From Trichoplax sp. H2 (Eukaryota; Placozoa; Uniplacotomia; Trichoplacea): 25,142 nt of DNA. Positions 20,973-25,142 of this stretch are shown here, piece after piece. The notes below the pieces were generated by a model. The model saw only the letters and a list, made by a program, of their open reading frames with translations. It did not search any database and was not told the origin of the DNA. The position numbers and the translations under genes were made by a program. The stretch is taken from NCBI GenBank assembly GCA_003344405.1, contig NOWV01000403.1:1-25142 (forward strand), written 5' to 3'. The number at the start of each line of letters is the position of its first letter. Positions within the stretch are counted from its first letter, which is position 1.

Positions 20973-21041
20973 AGAATCACGCGTGTTGCGCGCATACAGC
21001 TCAGAAAAAAAGAGCTAACTTTATTGCAAAATTCTCAATGT
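20973..21041 (+). pseudogene. Weak candidate remnant of an IBB exon
   Basis: One plus-strand frame here reads ITRVARIQLRKKELTLLQ before a stop, which resembles the IBB segment [20 protein letters not shown] of the intact importin (shared QLRK core and flanking basic residues). It sits upstream of the relic's exon 3, where exon 1 would be expected. There is no in-frame ATG and no clear donor. The match is short and may be chance. Confidence 0.2.
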
Positions 21042-21245
21042 TCTTTATAAAAATTCAGTTATATAAGCTTTGATAAAGTGTAGCATGTAATATTGGAGAC
21101 TAAGAGTCAGAAATTTCTGTAAATGCAGTGATTGGAGTATTTTCTGCTGCCAACTTATACTACTTGTCTAAAATCACTTTCTTACTAGCATTTTTGTCTA
21201 CAAAATATAAATATAATTAGAATAACTTTGATTAAATAGTTGCAG

Positions 21246-24200
21246 AATATTATACGAGGCGACCTTGAATCACATTTAAGAAATTTATATTCCAACGATG
21301 AAGCATTAGTATTGAGTGCAGCTAAGAAAGTTCTACAACCTACGAAAGGTAGATAGCAGTGATCCAATTACTTAATTTCTGATACATTATTTCATACGGA
21401 TATTTATTTTAAATAATTAACCTTAATAAATTTTACCAGATACAGTTAATCCCAAATTAGTTTGATAATACTTAATTTAATATTTCAAAAATGGTGTCAA
21501 ACTATATCCAATGGATTCAATACCGTCTTGATATAAACTTGCTGATAATGTAATGCTGGATTAAATTTTAGTTAGTTGTTAGCACTCTACAAGCCAGTAT
21601 AACAATACAGTATAAGAAAAATGACTTAAATTCAAAAATAGAGGCTAAATTGAGAGGTCTTATCTGTGTGATCAGTAATCATTCCATAATAATAATAGGA
21701 AATAGTTTTACTTTTATACGATGGTCTCACATGTCAATTTCGATTCTGTTCAGTATGGACAAAGTAATGATAACAAAAATTAAGAGTTTAAAGACTAAAG
21801 CTTTATTGGACAAGATCTAGTTCATTAACAATCTATACTTTCAGTTCTGATAGATATCTAACTTTTTTCTACTTTTATAGATTGCAAAGCCTTTGTGGAT
21901 AGCCTAGTCTACATTGGCCAATTCTCAAGACTTATGAAATTGCTACGTTGCAATAACAAGACTATACGATATTTAGCAACCTCAACTGTTATACATTTAT
22001 CCTCTTCTCAATTGGCTACAATTATTAAAAACAGGACTATTTCAACTATAATAAAATTGATGTATACGGCCAATATCGATGTCCAAGTAGCGATATGGCA
22101 GTAACTTAATTAAAAGTGCAGCCTAGCCCTGCTTTAACACGCTATTTATGCTATAAATTTCAGGCAATTCGCGCGTTAAAAAATTTATAATCAATTTGTT
22201 CTGAGACCCGCGAAGGACTTGATAATTCTATGCAAGAATTTTTAAAGTGAGTGAATGATGATAATGGACATTAAATATCTTTAAAAGTATTTAGTATTCT
22301 AGTGTGATGATACGTTATCGAGAACATAGTTCGTTATAGATCCGAGCTTATTCCTTTTAACTGTGATATATCACCTGGCTTAATTTAAAAGTTTGATTTA
22401 TGGTATCGCGATATCTGTTCATATTATTAAAATTTAATTTTCAGGATTCGAAAAACTTTAAAAATCCTAGAATAAAACGTGAAACAGCTAGTTAATTGTT
22501 ACTATAGTGGAGAAGGAACACATTCTTAAATATGCAAGTATAACCTCGCTATAATTCTTTAATTTGGTAGTTATTTATTAAAAGTCCGTTTGCATCTTTT
22601 ACCCTATAGCCATGTCTATCTAAATCTAATCATATTAACCATAATGAAGAGTACAATATACTATTACTATATTTTTCTATGTCAGTATTAAAGGTTTCTA
22701 TTTGTATAGTCTATTGCTTAGTAAACATCTATTCGAAATATTAGATTACTGTTAAAACAGATATTGTTCATATCAACTGTGTCAAGTAACCTCCTGTCAG
22801 CTGTAATTCATTTTAACAATTAATACCCTTGTACCAAATTAGCGTGATGGAAAATAGATGGATGTAGACGAAGGAAGTATTTTTGTACCTTATTATTCAA
22901 TTAGGGCGATAGTATCATTAAAATAATATATAATCCCTGAATTAATCGCCTTACATTACAATTTGCAATCAAATTTTCTATTTACTGCTAAATATGAAAT
23001 ATTAGTAAAACAATTAATTCCAGTCTTGAACTTTTACCCTATATTTCGACGTAATCATAATCAAAAATCTACGTTATAATTTTATCCCCAGCCTGGTGCT
23101 GTATTGAGGACCATACGCAATTTACTAGCAGCATCGGATAAAGAAACAAAAATAGATGCAATCCGTGCAATATCACTAATGATTCAAGGAAGCCATCAGC
23201 AGGCTGAACTTACTGTCGAAGTTATTGCAGATTCCCCTCTCACCAATTTAATATGGTAAATTACATAACAAAATTCAAAGCTAGTACAGCTATTGCATTC
23301 CGTATTAATGTTTCTATGGTGTTTGCGAATTGCCCGAGTAAGGGTAAGGGAGAAGTATTCTCGCACCTGTTAGACTTATTTTGTTAAATTTCGGAGCAAA
23401 ATGATGATACAAATCGGGTGAAATATCCCACTCGTATAATGTTAATAAATCTTCCAATAACAAACCTTAAATTAGAATTGAATTAATTAATAAAAATATA
23501 TTTTATATACGAACGTGGGATATTCGAAACTATGGTAAATCTATTCGATACTATCGAAGATGACAAAAGAAACCGCTTCTGTTATATATTCTCCAATATA
23601 GCTGCTAGTACGAAGCATGAACATGTCTGGGTAGCTACAGTATAATAAAAGATCTATTGCATTTTCAGCAGAATAAATTTATGTCGTATACGAAATCGCA
23701 AATAATGTTTTCCCTCAACTAATTTAATGGAAATTCATATGCATACGCTAAAGTTCCTTTAATTGAGCTATTTTGGTTAATAGGCTATAATAAATTCTAG
23801 AATTATGCAAAAATTGGTAAATTTGGCCAGAAATTGTAGCAAAGAAACTGAAGAAAGTATCCTTTTTGCGATTCAGAATATAACATCTGTAAAAGACGAA
23901 TACTTCCCATTTGCAAGGTCAAAAAATTAATTTACTGAATCTCAGATGCTAAATAGCAGGATTGATGCGAATTAAAATAATAGTCTCGAAAGTTAATTTT
24001 TAATGTAACCAAAATTATGAGCTGACGGCAGATATATGATGGATCAAAGCTTTATTCAATATTTATCAAATTTCTTAAAAGTCAATATCCACAACAAGAA
24101 ATTTCTAACTCCGACTTTGCATGGAATCCAAAATATTTTAATTTGTGGTAATAAAATTTGTCAGGAAGAACAAGTCTCCAATCCGTTTATAAGTTTATTC

Positions 24201-24486
24201 GAACAAGCCGGAGGTACACTTCTTTCGTTACTCATAATATTTTACAGTACATAGAGGCTTTAATAAGTTTATCATCAGATATTTGTTAGCGCATGGAACG
24301 GTATTAATTAAAACTAATATAAATAAAGTGAAATCTAACTTGTACTTTGATTTAATGAATACTATTTTATATCAAGGAATAGTAAACCTGAATCATATTC
24401 GAGAGAATGAAGATATTGTCGGTAGAGCTTTAACGATATGTGAGAGATGTTTTTCATCAGATTTGAATGACAATACTAGAGCATGA
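21246..24486 (+). pseudogene. Divergent importin-alpha paralogue, intron-preserving pseudogene
   Basis: A duplicated copy of the 1507-6481 gene, on the same strand and with the same exon order. Matching exons: 21246-21348 (exon 3), 21881-~22092 (4), 22164-22246 (5), 22445-22537 (6), 23092-23255 (7), ~23505-23630 (9), 23784-23917 (10), 24032-24213 (11), 24383-24486 (12, TGA stop). Intron phases match at most recognisable boundaries, and exon 7 has exactly the intact exon's 164 bases. Damage: the exon 4 donor position reads AT instead of GT, exon 5 has TAA at 22188, exon 6 is frameshifted with TAA at 22493 and TAG at 22505, exon 8 is barely traceable, and exon 9 lacks an acceptor. Exons 3, 4, 7, 9, 10, 11 and 12 remain open. 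Trp residues of the cargo groove are replaced (Ser, Arg, Arg, Tyr, Phe). An AATAAA follows at 24628. Retained introns exclude a retrocopy. It could still be expressed in part; a fully functional adaptor is unlikely. Confidence 0.85.
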
Positions 24487-25142
24487 TCTAAACAGATTCT
24501 TTAATTTAATAAGCGATGAAAAACCATTGCACTATCTTAGAGACTATCTAATGTACCTAAGGTGCTTATTAAATTCATATAGCCATATCTATAAAAGCAA
24601 AAGATGATAAATAATTGTCATCTAGTTAATAAATTGTTCTAATTAGTTTCTGTAATCAATTTATTATTTTATTAGTTTTGACTACATATCAATCAGAATT
24701 TAGATTTGATAAATGCTTTAATTTTCAGTTGTTCTTACATTCTCAATGACAATTTAGTCTACCCTAAATATTCTTCTAATCTACGCCTACAGCTACATTG
24801 CAGATTAAGAGGACATTAAATTTGAATAGTTTATTGTAAGTCACAATGAACATGTTGCTAGAAGTACGTACGATAGGATAGCGTTTTGTTAACTTTAGTA
24901 AACAAAGTAAATTGAATCGGATTAAAGCGAGCAAGATCTTACAGGCCATGATCAATTCGTAAGAAAGAAGCAGCCTTGATTTATCTATCACCGTTAAAGC
25001 AAACTGCAGGTAGACTATTGACTGCGTATTCTGCTATAAGTAAAAATTTGAAGGAAAGTAAACATTAGAGACCAAATCACCACCACATTCTGAAGTGATG
25101 AAATATCGCTAAAGCTGATAAACAATAAAATATGTAATATAA
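24487..25142. other. 3' flank of the relic; no further gene seen
   Basis: An AATAAA at 24628-24633, 142 bases after the relic's terminal TGA, could be its old polyadenylation signal. The remaining sequence is AT-rich without a recognised frame, RNA gene or repeat; the 71-codon minus-strand frame at 24776-24991 shows no domain. Confidence 0.5.

Noticed and set aside
20882-21073. 63-codon plus-strand frame
   Set aside because: It begins with GTG, has no recognised domain, and a different frame of the same DNA gives the only (weak) IBB-like match.
21185-21367. 60-codon minus-strand frame
   Set aside because: It is antisense to the relic importin exon 3, whose plus-strand match to the intact gene explains the open frame.
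24214-24247. A 34-base intron joining the relic's exon 11 to an exon starting at 24248
   Set aside because: Too short compared with the 76-base minimum in the intact gene; an acceptor at 24382 gives the right phase and a better match to the parent's last exon.
21246-24486. Processed retrocopy of importin alpha
   Set aside because: Introns are present at the parental positions and phases, which a reverse-transcribed mRNA copy would lack.
1-25142. CRISPR arrays, bacterial operons, phage or transposase genes
   Set aside because: No regular spaced repeats, ribosome-binding-site-led operons or transposase-like frames were seen; the genes are spliced and animal-like.

Overview
The window is eukaryotic nuclear DNA from an intron-rich animal. 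The first ~3.5 kb are moderate in GC and crowded with palindromic GTAC/ACTGTACAGT words; the remainder is AT-rich. The two well-supported genes, a KPNA1/5/6-type importin alpha with mostly 76-280 bp introns and an ionotropic glutamate receptor (iGluR), are both animal-like. Gene content, AT-richness and short introns would fit a placozoan (Trichoplax or relative), but this is inference and no lineage marker proves it.

Layout. 1-1360: palindrome-rich upstream DNA with no credible gene. 1507-6481 (+): complete importin alpha, 12 exons, 523 aa, behind a TATA-like site at 1361; its 2-kb first intron continues the palindrome-rich zone. 6482-9427: mostly non-coding, with three hydrophobic open segments, of which 8113-8529 is the best candidate for a small or decayed membrane-protein gene. 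9428-15786 (-): iGluR of about 880 aa in at least 11 exons (signal peptide, amino-terminal domain, split ligand-binding domain, M1, pore loop, M3, M4), with one unresolved splice junction and a possible extra 3' exon at 8914-8958. 15787-20900: long AT-rich intergenic stretch holding a diverged tandem duplication, a short coding-like segment and an isolated GC-richer island. 21246-24486 (+): a second, very divergent importin-alpha copy that keeps most intron positions and phases of the first gene but carries stops, a frameshift and damaged splice sites. 24487-25142: nothing recognised.

The importin imports NLS cargo with importin beta and the iGluR is a plasma-membrane ligand-gated cation channel; nothing suggests they work together. 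The most notable content is the intron-preserving importin-alpha relic, which has lost most of the Trp residues of the cargo-binding groove, and the iGluR with a lysine in its M3 gate motif and changed ligand-pocket residues. Diverged tandem duplications of ~145-260 bp recur in introns and intergenic DNA.
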